19,769 nt of DNA, from positions 1 through 19,769 of the forward strand of contig JBOFSR010000129.1 in NCBI GenBank assembly GCA_051651645.1. Direction: 5' to 3'. The notes below the pieces were generated by a model. It ran no database searches and was not told the origin of the DNA. It saw only the letters and a list, made by a program, of their open reading frames with translations. Of the stretch, positions 7,410 to 14,524 are shown in pieces. The position numbers were made by a program, and so were the translations under genes. Numbering within the stretch: the first letter of the stretch is position 1; every line of letters starts with the position of its first letter. The stretch is from JBOFSR01 sp051651645. Its GTDB lineage: Bacteria > Spirochaetota > Spirochaetia > Treponematales > Treponemataceae.

Positions 7410-8168
7410 TTAACGGATAATTGAATCAAAAAGTTGTTGCGTAAGGAGCCCCCAGCCATCAATGAGAATAAAAAGCATGAGCTTAAAAGGCATAGAAATC
7501 TGTATTGGCGGAAGCATAATCATACCCATCGACATCAAAATACTTGCCACAACCATATCAATTACAATAAAAGGGATATAAAGCATAATGCCTATCTTAA
7601 ACGAAACTGTTAATTCATGCAAAATAAAAGCAGGAATCAGCACATATGTTGGCACATCTGCAAGCGTATTAGGTTTTTCAAGATTTCCCATGGCCATAAA
7701 AAGTGTTATGTAGTCAGTTTTATTAATCATTTGTTGATACATAAAAAGCCGCAAAGGGGACTCTGCTTGCGTGTAAGCCTGCTCAATGCTTATTTCTCCA
7801 TCAGACAAAGGTTTAAATGATTTTTCATAAATTTGTGTAAAAGTTGGCCACATCACAAAAATCGTTATAAAAAATGCAATGCCGTTTAGAACAATCGTTG
7901 GTGGCACTTGCTGCAATGAAAGAGATCTTTTTATAAAATCAAGCACAATAGAAATACGCAAAAAACAAGTAACCAAAATAAGGATACTTGGAGCTAAGGA
8001 AAGCACAGTGAGCAAAAGCAGAACTTGCAAAGAGAAGGCAACTTCTTGACCTGTGGAAGGCTGAGTTAGCGTAAGATTAACAGACGGAATAGTTGGCGAT
8101 TGCACTTGAGCAAAAGCTGAAAACGAGAACACAAAAATAATCGCTAAACAGATTTTTAAGCGATTCAT
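7410..8168 (-). CDS. fliP: Flagellar export gate protein FliP
   Basis: FliP is the core membrane component of the flagellar type III export gate, assembling with FliQ and FliR. This 252-residue protein has an N-terminal signal peptide (ILxxFVFSFSAFAQ, about 20 residues), as FliP typically does. Hydrophobic segments occur around residues 47-67, 93-110 and 180-225, along with the family stretches SLQVLLLLTVLSLAPSILI and LRISIVLDFIKRSLSLQQVP. The C-terminus has the highly conserved GMIMLPPIQISMPFKL and LIDGW. Length is normal. The ATG overlaps the upstream fliO stop as ATGA, preceded by GGGGAAG. Unusually, fliQ and fliR do not follow; an RNase gene does, with its own promoter. Confidence 0.96.
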   Translation of the reverse strand: MNRLKICLAIIFVFSFSAFAQVQSPTIPSVNLTLTQPSTGQEVAFSLQVLLLLTVLSLAPSILILVTCFLRISIVLDFIKRSLSLQQVPPTIVLNGIAFFITIFVMWPTFTQIYEKSFKPLSDGEISIEQAYTQAESPLRLFMYQQMINKTDYITLFMAMGNLEKPNTLADVPTYVLIPAFILHELTVSFKIGIMLYIPFIVIDMVVASILMSMGMIMLPPIQISMPFKLMLFILIDGWGLLTQQLFDSIIR

Positions 8169-8869
8169 CTATCTTCCCCACGAACATTAATATCATTGCG
8201 AATTTCACTTGTGGCTCTTGTCTCATCGGTCGTGCTAGCTTCTTTTCCTAGTCGCTCTAGTCGTTCTTGATTTTTCCGTAGAAAATCTTCTGCATTATCA
8301 GTTGTCTTTTTTAAAGTTTCATCAAGAGGAGATTGCATTTTAAGTGATGGAATAATTGCATTTAATATAGAAGAAAAATCTCTTCGTTTTCCTGTTGGCT
8401 CTGCACTCGCACTCAAAATCATAGAATCAATCAAATCTTTATCGGAAATCTCACCCAACAATTGAATATTTGACTCGCTTACTCCAATTAAAAAAGCTTG
8501 ATTCCCAACAGAAACTACTTGAATTGAGCGATTTGCTCCCACAGGAAGCGTTGAAAGTTGCTTCAAAAAAGGATTTTCTTGAAAGCGTGGAGACATTCCT
8601 TTTTTGAGTAAAAATACCAAGCCGTAAATAACAGCAATCACAATCCCCAGCACTAAAATGAGGCGAATAAATAACCACAATGAGTTTTCTTGCACAGGAG
8701 TATTAGCAAGAGACGGACTTTCTGCCCCTATAATAAAGCTTTCTTCAGCATTTTGTGGTTGTAACTGAGTAATGTTCTCTTGTGCAAAACAAAAAGAAAC
8801 GCTGTAAATCATTGTAAAAAAAACAAATAGCTTTTTAATACGAAACTCCAAAGTAAAATATTCAATCAT
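8165..8869 (-). CDS. fliO: Flagellar assembly protein FliO/FliZ-like
   Basis: FliO helps FliP assemble in the flagellar export gate; in treponemes the gene before fliP is often labelled fliZ. From the ATG at 8869 the product is 234 residues. It has a probable signal peptide (RIKKLFVFFTMIYSVSFCFA), one transmembrane helix (SLWLFIRLILVLGIVIAVIY) followed by FLLKK, then the FliO-type cytoplasmic domain with ENPFLKQLSTLPVGANRSIQVV, FLIGVSESNIQLLGEI and DKDLIDSM. A low-complexity charged tail ends it. The frame is also open from a TTG at 8896; I prefer the ATG, though neither start has a strong Shine-Dalgarno sequence. Its stop overlaps the fliP start, and fliM/fliN/fliY are not upstream (nagA is). 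Identification rests on topology, motifs and position. Confidence 0.82.
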   Translation of the reverse strand: MIEYFTLEFRIKKLFVFFTMIYSVSFCFAQENITQLQPQNAEESFIIGAESPSLANTPVQENSLWLFIRLILVLGIVIAVIYGLVFLLKKGMSPRFQENPFLKQLSTLPVGANRSIQVVSVGNQAFLIGVSESNIQLLGEISDKDLIDSMILSASAEPTGKRRDFSSILNAIIPSLKMQSPLDETLKKTTDNAEDFLRKNQERLERLGKEASTTDETRATSEIRNDINVRGEDR

Positions 8870-8972
8870 GGTAATATAATTTTTACTTCTTTGCAAGATA
8901 GATCTAGTAAACAGAGCAAGAGAGAAACTAGATTTTTAATTCACGCTCGCATTAAAAACGTGAGTTTATGCT

Positions 8973-10139
8973 TTACATGGCGTCTTTTTTGATATCGCCA
9001 TTAATTACCGTCATCAAAATATTAAAATGCTTGTCAAAAACAATCACGTCAGCATCGTAACCTGGAATAATGAAACCTTTTTTTCTAAAATTCATTACTT
9101 TTGCAGGATTTGCCGTTGCCGTTTGAATTGCGGTTGAAAGCGGAAAGTCATAGCTAACAAGGTTTTTTACGCCCTTAATCATCGTTAATGCAGAGCCTGC
9201 AATTATATCATCAGAAATACGATGAAAAAGTCCATTTTTCAAAACGACTTCTTTATTGTCAGCAAAAAATGGTGGTTCGGCTTGCATCGTTGGCTTTAGC
9301 GAGTCAGTTATCATAACAATTTTGTCAACAGGCTTATCTCTAAACAACAATTTTATAATATCAGGATGAACGTGAAAACCATCAGGGATAATTTCGCAAG
9401 ACATTTCAGGATGAATTAAAATCGCTCCCGCTGCATTGGGATTTCGATGACTCATACTCGTCATCGCATTAAAAATATGCGTTGAATGCAAAATGCCCGC
9501 TTGCATTCCCTCAACCATGTGATCGTACTCAGCACAAGTGTGACCCGCTTGCAAAACAATTTCTTTTTTAAGGCAATACAATGCAAGCTCGCGCATTCCT
9601 TTTAATTCAGGGGCAACAGTCATATTTACAATCTTGCCGTTTGCAGCATCGTACAATTTTTTCATGCTTTCAATGCTCACGGGTTGCACCGCATTAGCAT
9701 CAAGAGATCCAAGTTTTTGTGGCGAAATAAAGGGGCCTTCAAGATGGAGTCCCATAATCGTTGAGCCTACTTCTTTGCCAAAAGCACTCGTAATATTTTT
9801 TACCGTTTCAAGCATTTGCTTTTCTTCTTGCGGATAAAGCGTTGGAATAAAAGAAGTTACACCATAATCAGCTAAACGCTCTGACATTTCAAGCACAGAC
9901 TCTCCCGTGCCATCATCAGTGCCAAATCCGCCAAAACCGTGAATATGTGTATCAATTAAGCCTGGCGAAATAAACGAGCCTTCAACATCGATTATGCGTG
10001 TATCCGCTGAGAATTTTTTTTGTAAAAATCTTTTTTCGGTAAAAACGTCCGCAATTTTACCATCCTCAAGTAAAACGGCAGAATTTGGCATTTCAGAAAA
10101 TCCACTTAATAACGTTCCATTATGTAAACAAATTGGCAT
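8973..10139 (-). CDS. nagA: N-acetylglucosamine-6-phosphate deacetylase
   Basis: NagA removes acetate from GlcNAc-6-phosphate, giving glucosamine-6-phosphate for glycolysis or cell-wall synthesis. The 388-residue length matches the family. Amidohydrolase motifs appear in order: DTHIHG (63-68), GLHLEGPF (130-137, metal-binding Glu134), AGHT (198-201, His200), STHIFNAM (219-226, His221), DGFHVHP (253-259), MITDS (276-280, catalytic Asp279), then AGSALTM and ATANPAKVM. The ATG has GGAG five bases upstream. It has its own promoter and no nagB or sugar transporter beside it, so nagB must lie elsewhere if present. The fliO gene follows 100 bases downstream without a clear terminator between. Confidence 0.96.
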   Translation of the reverse strand: MPICLHNGTLLSGFSEMPNSAVLLEDGKIADVFTEKRFLQKKFSADTRIIDVEGSFISPGLIDTHIHGFGGFGTDDGTGESVLEMSERLADYGVTSFIPTLYPQEEKQMLETVKNITSAFGKEVGSTIMGLHLEGPFISPQKLGSLDANAVQPVSIESMKKLYDAANGKIVNMTVAPELKGMRELALYCLKKEIVLQAGHTCAEYDHMVEGMQAGILHSTHIFNAMTSMSHRNPNAAGAILIHPEMSCEIIPDGFHVHPDIIKLLFRDKPVDKIVMITDSLKPTMQAEPPFFADNKEVVLKNGLFHRISDDIIAGSALTMIKGVKNLVSYDFPLSTAIQTATANPAKVMNFRKKGFIIPGYDADVIVFDKHFNILMTVINGDIKKDAM

Positions 10140-10154
10140 AATCGCTCCTTTTTA

Positions 10155-10170
10155 ATCAAATGATTTTGAT
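10155..10170. promoter_or_regulatory. Palindrome in the nagA leader (candidate operator)
   Basis: ATCAAA and TTTGAT form a perfect 6-bp inverted repeat around TGAT, about 20-35 bases downstream of the predicted nagA transcription start and just before the ribosome binding site. It could bind an amino-sugar repressor or form a small RNA hairpin; no regulator is encoded nearby. Confidence 0.4.
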
Positions 10171-10197
10171 CACTTGCACTCTCAAAAATATACTTAC

Positions 10198-10226
10198 AAT
10201 GTATCATAAAAAACTGAAAATTGCAA
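10198..10226 (-). promoter_or_regulatory. Promoter of nagA
   Basis: On the minus strand -35 TTGCAA (10226-10221), a 17-base spacer and -10 TACATT (10203-10198) are seen, with TGA directly before the -10 as in extended -10 promoters. The start point would be near 10191, giving a leader of about 50 bases with a Shine-Dalgarno sequence. Confidence 0.6.
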
Positions 10227-10437
10227 TCTTATTAATGAGGATTTCAAAGTCACGCGGTAGCGGACATTCAATTTTTTCAGGAATATTTAAATCATTTTTT
10301 GGTGATTTAACTTTTGTTAAGTAATATATAATAATTTAACTGATTTTTCTTTAAAAAAATGGACTTTTTAGCTATTTCTTAAAAATATATTTCAATAAAA
10401 AAACTGTATAAATAATTCCATACACCAAATTTTAAAT
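10227..10437. other. AT-rich intergenic stretch, no gene seen
   Basis: This is the AT-rich part of the roughly 500-base gap between nagA and the ABC-F gene. It lies behind the nagA promoter and before the leucine-rich-repeat remnant. I see no convincing coding frame, RNA gene or strong hairpin. It may be a decayed upstream part of the leucine-rich-repeat gene, but an in-frame stop at 10396 prevents a continuous reading. Confidence 0.5.
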
Positions 10438-10572
10438 GTGAAAACACTCACCAGTGTTACGATGGGGAAAAATATTAAAACTATTGGCGGTAATGCTTTA
10501 AATGCATATGGATTTATGGAAAATCTCACTCTTAATGAAGGATTAGATTCCGTTGGAGGGGAGTGGGGCTTT
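10438..10572 (+). pseudogene. Remnant of a BspA-like (TpLRR) leucine-rich-repeat surface protein
   Basis: About 45 codons in one frame read LTSVTMGKNIKTIGGNAL followed by ENLTLNEGLDSVGG. This is the Treponema pallidum-type/BspA leucine-rich repeat, whose consensus resembles LTSVTIPxSVTxIGxxAF. Two units can be aligned exactly 23 residues apart (LTSVTM and MENLTL), the normal period. Full-length relatives have a signal peptide and many repeats. Here there is only a GTG at the left, an upstream in-frame stop at 10396 and no signal sequence, and downstream the frame runs into non-repeat sequence and the ABC-F promoter. I read it as a decayed fragment or unused cassette, not a functional gene. 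A plus-strand promoter for it was not found. Confidence 0.6.
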
Positions 10573-10601
10573 AATCAAGTAAATATAAAGTCCTATAAAC
10601 C

Positions 10602-10630
10602 TTGTATTTTTCTCAAAATATTAGTAGACT
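10602..10630 (+). promoter_or_regulatory. Promoter of the ABC-F gene, leaderless arrangement
   Basis: -35 TTGTAT (10602-10607), a 17-base spacer and -10 TAGACT (10625-10630) are followed by six bases and then the ATG at 10637. There is no Shine-Dalgarno sequence. Spacing is identical to that of the RNase II and secreted nuclease genes. Confidence 0.6.
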
Positions 10631-10636
10631 GCTTGT

Positions 10637-12598
10637 ATGTCATTTGTACAATTTTCATCACTCTCACTTGCCTTTGGTAATCGTGATATTCTAAAAAACA
10701 TTACAATCAATTTGGCAAAGGGTACAAAGGCTGCCTTGGCAGGCGCAAATGGATCAGGCAAAACTACACTTATGAAAATCCTTTGTGGGCAAACGCAAAG
10801 CGATTCTGGTACCTGTGCAAAACAGAAAGACACAATTGTCTCATATCTTCCACAGTCAGGCATTACACACAGGGGCAAAACCGTTTTGCAAGAGGCTGAT
10901 AGTGCGTTTAGTCGAGGTTACGATTTAGAAAAAGAGCTTGAAGAAATTGGGGATGCTCTAACAAGGCAAGAAATCCTTGATGACAAAAAAAAATCTGCAC
11001 TTTTGCTGGAGCGTCATCATCACATTCAAACGCACCTTGAAGATATGCAGTGGTATCATCGCCATATTGCGGTAGAACAAACACTTGTTGGACTTGGATT
11101 TTCTCAAAAGGATTTTAATCGTTCCGTAGAGGAGTTTTCTGGCGGATGGCAAATGCGTATTGCACTAGCCAAAGTTTTACTTGAAAAACCCGACATTTTA
11201 CTGTTAGATGAGCCAACCAATTACCTTGATTTAGAGGCTCGCAATTGGCTTGAAAATTATCTTGTTGATTTTTCTGGAGGCTTTTTACTTGTCTCCCATG
11301 ACCGTTATTTTTTAGACGTAACAATAAATGAGGTTTATGAGCTTTTTAATGGCGAGTTAAAACGCTATGCGGGCAATTATACGCAATATGAAAAACTTCG
11401 AGCCATTGAGTTAGAAAGTTTGATTGCTCGCTATGAGCAACAGCAAATTGAGATACAAAACTTAGAGGATTTTGTCAGGCGTTTTCATGCAAAGGCAACA
11501 AAGGCGGCTCAAGCCCAAGAACGACAAAAAATGCTTGACAAAATGGAGCGTATTGAGATACCCGAAAGCCTCAAAAAGATACATTTCACTTTTCCGCCCT
11601 CTCCTCATTCAGGCAGAATTGTACTGACTATCAATAACTTAAATAAAAAATATCCGCTTGCTAATGGAAGTGTAAATCACGTTATAAAAGATTTTGATTT
11701 TACCTTAGAAAAAGGTAACCGACTAGTCGTTGTCGGTAAGAATGGAGCAGGAAAGTCGACACTTTTACGAATTCTAAGCGGATGCGACGCTGATTTTACT
11801 GGCGAAATTAAACTTGGCTCTGGGGTTGCCATTGGATACTTTTCTCAAGACAGTGCAGAAACAATGACTGGCACAGAAACTATTATAGAAATGTTTGAAC
11901 GTGAGACCCCCTTAGACCTTATTCCCAAAATTCGTGATTTGCTGGGAGCCTTTTTGTTTCGCGGTGATGATGTGTATAAATCAATTTCAGTCTTATCTGG
12001 GGGTGAAAAAAGCCGTCTTGCCTTATTGCGATTGATGCTCAAACCAATCAATCTTTTGATTTTGGATGAGCCGACTAATCACTTGGACTTGGGATCAAAA
12101 GATGTTTTGTTGCAGGCGTTAAAAAGCTTTAGCGGTACGACTATCTTTGTCTCGCATGATAAGGGCTTTATTTTGGAGCTTGCAACACAAGTGCTTGAAT
12201 TAACTCCATCACGTAGTCGACTTTTTCAGGGTGATTATCAATATTATTTGGATTCAAGTGAAAAAAATGATCAGCTAAGCGAAGAAAACCCTCTTGAACT
12301 CAAAACAACTGAAAAATTGGTAAAATCTGAAAACCAACAGCAGTGGCAGAATGACAAAAAACGTAAGGCTGAAATTCGCCGTCTCATAAAAGAGGAAGAA
12401 ATTCTTGTTGATGAAATTGATTTGCTTGACACGACAATTGCGGCACTTGAAGAAAAACTTTCTTTGCCCGAAGTTTACTCAAGTGGGGAGCAATGCAAAA
12501 TTGTTCAAGCTGAAATAGAGGCACACAAAAATCAACTGGATGAAAAAACAAGTCGCTGGGCACAAATTGGGGAGCTTTTAAGCGAATTGGAAAGCTGA
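10637..12598 (+). CDS. ABC-F family ATPase (translation factor type)
   Basis: ABC-F proteins are soluble tandem ATPases that act on the ribosome (EttA, Uup, YdiF and antibiotic-protection relatives). This 653-residue protein has two nucleotide-binding domains and no membrane segment. Domain 1 has GANGSGKTT (36-44), signature FSGGWQMR (167-174), Walker B LLLDEPTNYLD (188-198) and SHDR (220-223). Domain 2 has GKNGAGKST (367-375), LSGGEKSR (453-460), LILDEPTNHLD (474-484) and SHDK. The charged helical inter-domain linker (about 250-310) is the P-site tRNA interaction motif region. Residues 555-650 form a likely coiled coil, as in Uup/YdiF. The ATG follows a promoter by six bases without a Shine-Dalgarno sequence. 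It stands alone, converging on the nuclease gene 19 bases away. Which ABC-F subgroup it belongs to, and any resistance role, cannot be told from the motifs. Confidence 0.93.
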   Translation: MSFVQFSSLSLAFGNRDILKNITINLAKGTKAALAGANGSGKTTLMKILCGQTQSDSGTCAKQKDTIVSYLPQSGITHRGKTVLQEADSAFSRGYDLEKELEEIGDALTRQEILDDKKKSALLLERHHHIQTHLEDMQWYHRHIAVEQTLVGLGFSQKDFNRSVEEFSGGWQMRIALAKVLLEKPDILLLDEPTNYLDLEARNWLENYLVDFSGGFLLVSHDRYFLDVTINEVYELFNGELKRYAGNYTQYEKLRAIELESLIARYEQQQIEIQNLEDFVRRFHAKATKAAQAQERQKMLDKMERIEIPESLKKIHFTFPPSPHSGRIVLTINNLNKKYPLANGSVNHVIKDFDFTLEKGNRLVVVGKNGAGKSTLLRILSGCDADFTGEIKLGSGVAIGYFSQDSAETMTGTETIIEMFERETPLDLIPKIRDLLGAFLFRGDDVYKSISVLSGGEKSRLALLRLMLKPINLLILDEPTNHLDLGSKDVLLQALKSFSGTTIFVSHDKGFILELATQVLELTPSRSRLFQGDYQYYLDSSEKNDQLSEENPLELKTTEKLVKSENQQQWQNDKKRKAEIRRLIKEEEILVDEIDLLDTTIAALEEKLSLPEVYSSGEQCKIVQAEIEAHKNQLDEKTSRWAQIGELLSELES

Positions 12599-12617
12599 TT
12601 TTGAAAGATATATCAAT

Positions 12618-13430
12618 CTAAAACCATGGGCTAGCTGTCGTTTTATTTTCTAAAGCCTGTTCAATATCATCAGAAAGTACATGAAAAAAATCAATATTTG
12701 TCCGTTTTTCTAGCTCGTCAACAGAAACAACAAAGCTTTCTAAGGGCTGGCTGGATTTTTCATTGGGCAAAATAAATGCAATCATAATTGTTTCGTCAGT
12801 TGCTGGATTTTTTGTACAAAGCACCTTGTAATAAAACTCAGGAACGGCAACTTTATTAACGCCAATCGTTTCGTATTGTTTTTTTTCCAGCACAGGCCCT
12901 GTAATCACATAAACAGAGCCAAAATGCTCTGCCCATTTGCGAACTCTATTTTCAAGACTTGACCAAATCCCTCTATTGAAAGATGGCGTTTGCGGACTCA
13001 TATTGCTCATAAAAAAAGTATTGCTCATAGCCTCTTTGCTGAAGGCAAAATCGGCAGCAGGTGCTAAATGTCCTCGGTCATAGCCAGAGCCTCGGTAATC
13101 CTCTAGTTGAGCGGATCCTGTTGTAATTGATGAATCGGCACGAAAATTATCTCCGCGCTCAGCATTTTTTACTAATTCTTCTTTTGTTAAATGATAGGCA
13201 ACCCATTCTGGCTGTTCGTAGGATTCCCTGTAGCACAGTACAAAGTCTGGTAAAATCCGTACTTCATGGTCGTCGGCTTTTTTTGCGGAAGTTTTTTCAA
13301 TCGCTTTGCACTGCGGAATTTCAAATTGAGATAAGGCTTCCTTTTCGTTTGCAAATAGGCCTGCAAAAAAAAGGAAGAAACAACTTGCAATCAATATTTT
13401 TGTTTTGATAAAGAAATGATTATGTGTCAT
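12618..13430 (-). CDS. Secreted DNA/RNA non-specific endonuclease (NUC1/DRGH family)
   Basis: From the ATG at 13430 the product is 270 residues with a signal peptide (a lysine-containing start, then LIASCFFLFFAGLFA, cleavage near residue 27), so it should be exported. The beta-beta-alpha-Me nuclease core is clear: the DRGH motif in YDRGHLAPAADF (117-128), where the His is the general base, and the metal-binding Asn in SFNRGIWSSLE (Asn152). This matches Serratia-type nucleases. The frame is open to 13607, but that extension overlaps the arcC 3' end, lacks a signal peptide at its start and contains the promoter, so I reject it. The ATG lies six bases after a -10 box without a Shine-Dalgarno sequence. 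It likely degrades environmental nucleic acid; nutritional use is an inference. Confidence 0.92.
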   Translation of the reverse strand: MTHNHFFIKTKILIASCFFLFFAGLFANEKEALSQFEIPQCKAIEKTSAKKADDHEVRILPDFVLCYRESYEQPEWVAYHLTKEELVKNAERGDNFRADSSITTGSAQLEDYRGSGYDRGHLAPAADFAFSKEAMSNTFFMSNMSPQTPSFNRGIWSSLENRVRKWAEHFGSVYVITGPVLEKKQYETIGVNKVAVPEFYYKVLCTKNPATDETIMIAFILPNEKSSQPLESFVVSVDELEKRTNIDFFHVLSDDIEQALENKTTASPWF

Positions 13431-13436
13431 GTTTTG

Positions 13437-13465
13437 ATTGTATAGTTTTTTTGTGAGCGGTTCAA
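13437..13465 (-). promoter_or_regulatory. Promoter of the secreted nuclease gene, leaderless arrangement
   Basis: On the minus strand -35 TTGAAC (13465-13460), a 17-base spacer and -10 TACAAT (13442-13437) are followed by CAAAAC and the ATG at 13430. No ribosome binding site is present between them. Confidence 0.62.
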
Positions 13466-13491
13466 TTATATTGGCACATAAATTGCTAAAA

Positions 13492-14430
13492 TTATCCTGT
13501 AATAATTGTTCCTGTTTTGCCTTGAACGCCTTCGCGAGCTTTTTCAAGCAACGTGATGAGCGTATACCGATTTTCCTTTGACTTTGCAAACTGGATTCCC
13601 GCTTCAACTTTTGGTTTCATCGAGCCTGCAGCAAAATGCCCCTCGTCCACATATTTTTGCATTTCTGCAATGCTCACCTTGCCCAACCATTGTTGATCGG
13701 GCTTGCCCCAATGTATGGCAGCTTTTTCAACGGCAGTTAAAATAATCAGCATGTCAGCATGCAATTCTTCGGCAAGAACGGCACTAGCAAAATCTTTATC
13801 AATAACGGCAGCCGCTCCCATAAGGTGATTGCCCTCTCGAATAACAGGAATTCCGCCACCGCCACAGCTAACAACAACTTGGCCTGCACTTACAAGCGTT
13901 TTAATCGTTTCAATTTCAACAATCTTTTTTGGTTTTGGGGATGCAACCACTCGCCGATAGCCACGCCCTGCGTCTTCAATCACCGCAACGCCTTGTGCTT
14001 GCAGTTTTTCTGCCTCATCCTTGCTCATAAATCCACCAATCGGCTTAGTCGGATTTGCAAAGGCGGCATCTTTTGCGTCAACTTCAACTTGCGTAACGAC
14101 GGTTGCAACATCCTTTTTTATTCCTCTATCGAGCAATTCTTCACGCAAAAAATTTTGTAAATCATAGCCCACATAGCCTTGACTCATCGCAACACAAACC
14201 GACATTGGACACATCGAATATTTTTGGGGATTATTTTTGTGCATTTCACTCATTGCAAGATCAATCATTCCCACTTGAGGCCCATTTCCATGCGAGACAA
14301 CGACATCATGGCCTTCTTCTATCAAATCCGCAATAGCCTTAACCGTAATTTTTACCGCATGCCGCTGTTCTTCTAAGTTATTTCCCAAAGCATTTCCGCC
14401 CAATGCTATAACGATTCTTTTTTTTGTCAT
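13492..14430 (-). CDS. arcC: Carbamate kinase
   Basis: Carbamate kinase transfers phosphate from carbamoyl phosphate to ADP, making ATP in catabolic settings. The 312-residue length and the motifs are typical of ArcC/YqeA: ALGGNALG (9-16), SHGNGPQVG (46-54), KPIGGF, DAGRGYRRVVASPKPK, CGGGGIPVI, the nucleotide-binding AVIDKDFAS, LTAVEKA and the C-terminal GSMKPKVEA. The ATG has AAGGAG four bases upstream. It is the third gene after ygeY and ygeW. That order resembles the E. coli ygeWXY-hydA-yqeA cluster, where YqeA is the carbamate kinase, so it probably captures carbamoyl phosphate released by the YgeW protein. No arginine deiminase (arcA) is nearby. A hairpin with a T-rich tail lies between ygeW and this gene and could limit its expression. 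Confidence 0.95.
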   Translation of the reverse strand: MTKKRIVIALGGNALGNNLEEQRHAVKITVKAIADLIEEGHDVVVSHGNGPQVGMIDLAMSEMHKNNPQKYSMCPMSVCVAMSQGYVGYDLQNFLREELLDRGIKKDVATVVTQVEVDAKDAAFANPTKPIGGFMSKDEAEKLQAQGVAVIEDAGRGYRRVVASPKPKKIVEIETIKTLVSAGQVVVSCGGGGIPVIREGNHLMGAAAVIDKDFASAVLAEELHADMLIILTAVEKAAIHWGKPDQQWLGKVSIAEMQKYVDEGHFAAGSMKPKVEAGIQFAKSKENRYTLITLLEKAREGVQGKTGTIITG

Positions 14431-14459
14431 ACTTCTCCTTCTTTTGACACTCGCTTTAA

Positions 14460-14512
14460 AAACAAAACCGACTGAGCAAAAACTCCTACAAAAAGGGATT
14501 TTACCAGTCGAT
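14460..14512 (-). terminator. Candidate intrinsic (partial) terminator between ygeW and arcC
   Basis: On the minus strand the eight-base arm ATCGACTG (14512-14505) pairs with CAGTCGGT (14474-14467), with one U-G wobble, across a 30-base loop. A T-rich tail (14466-14460) follows. Because arcC follows in the same direction without a clear promoter of its own, it may act as a leaky terminator that lowers arcC relative to ygeW. Confidence 0.45.
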
Positions 14513-14524
14513 TTTTATGCAATA

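Noticed and set aside
8940..8972. Hairpin (TCACG/CGTGA) after nagA as a terminator
   Set aside because: Only five base pairs with a 13-base loop and no T-run in the nagA direction.
10573..10680. C-terminal part of the frame following the leucine-rich-repeat remnant
   Set aside because: The repeat signal ends near 10572; the rest overlaps the promoter and start of the ABC-F gene in another frame.
12599..12617. GATATATC palindrome between the convergent ABC-F and nuclease genes as a terminator
   Set aside because: No loop, no GC content and no T-run; the 19-base gap is too short to hold a standard terminator.
13431..13607. 59-residue N-terminal extension of the secreted nuclease
   Set aside because: It overlaps the arcC 3' end and would bury the signal peptide. 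The ATG at 13430 places the signal peptide correctly.
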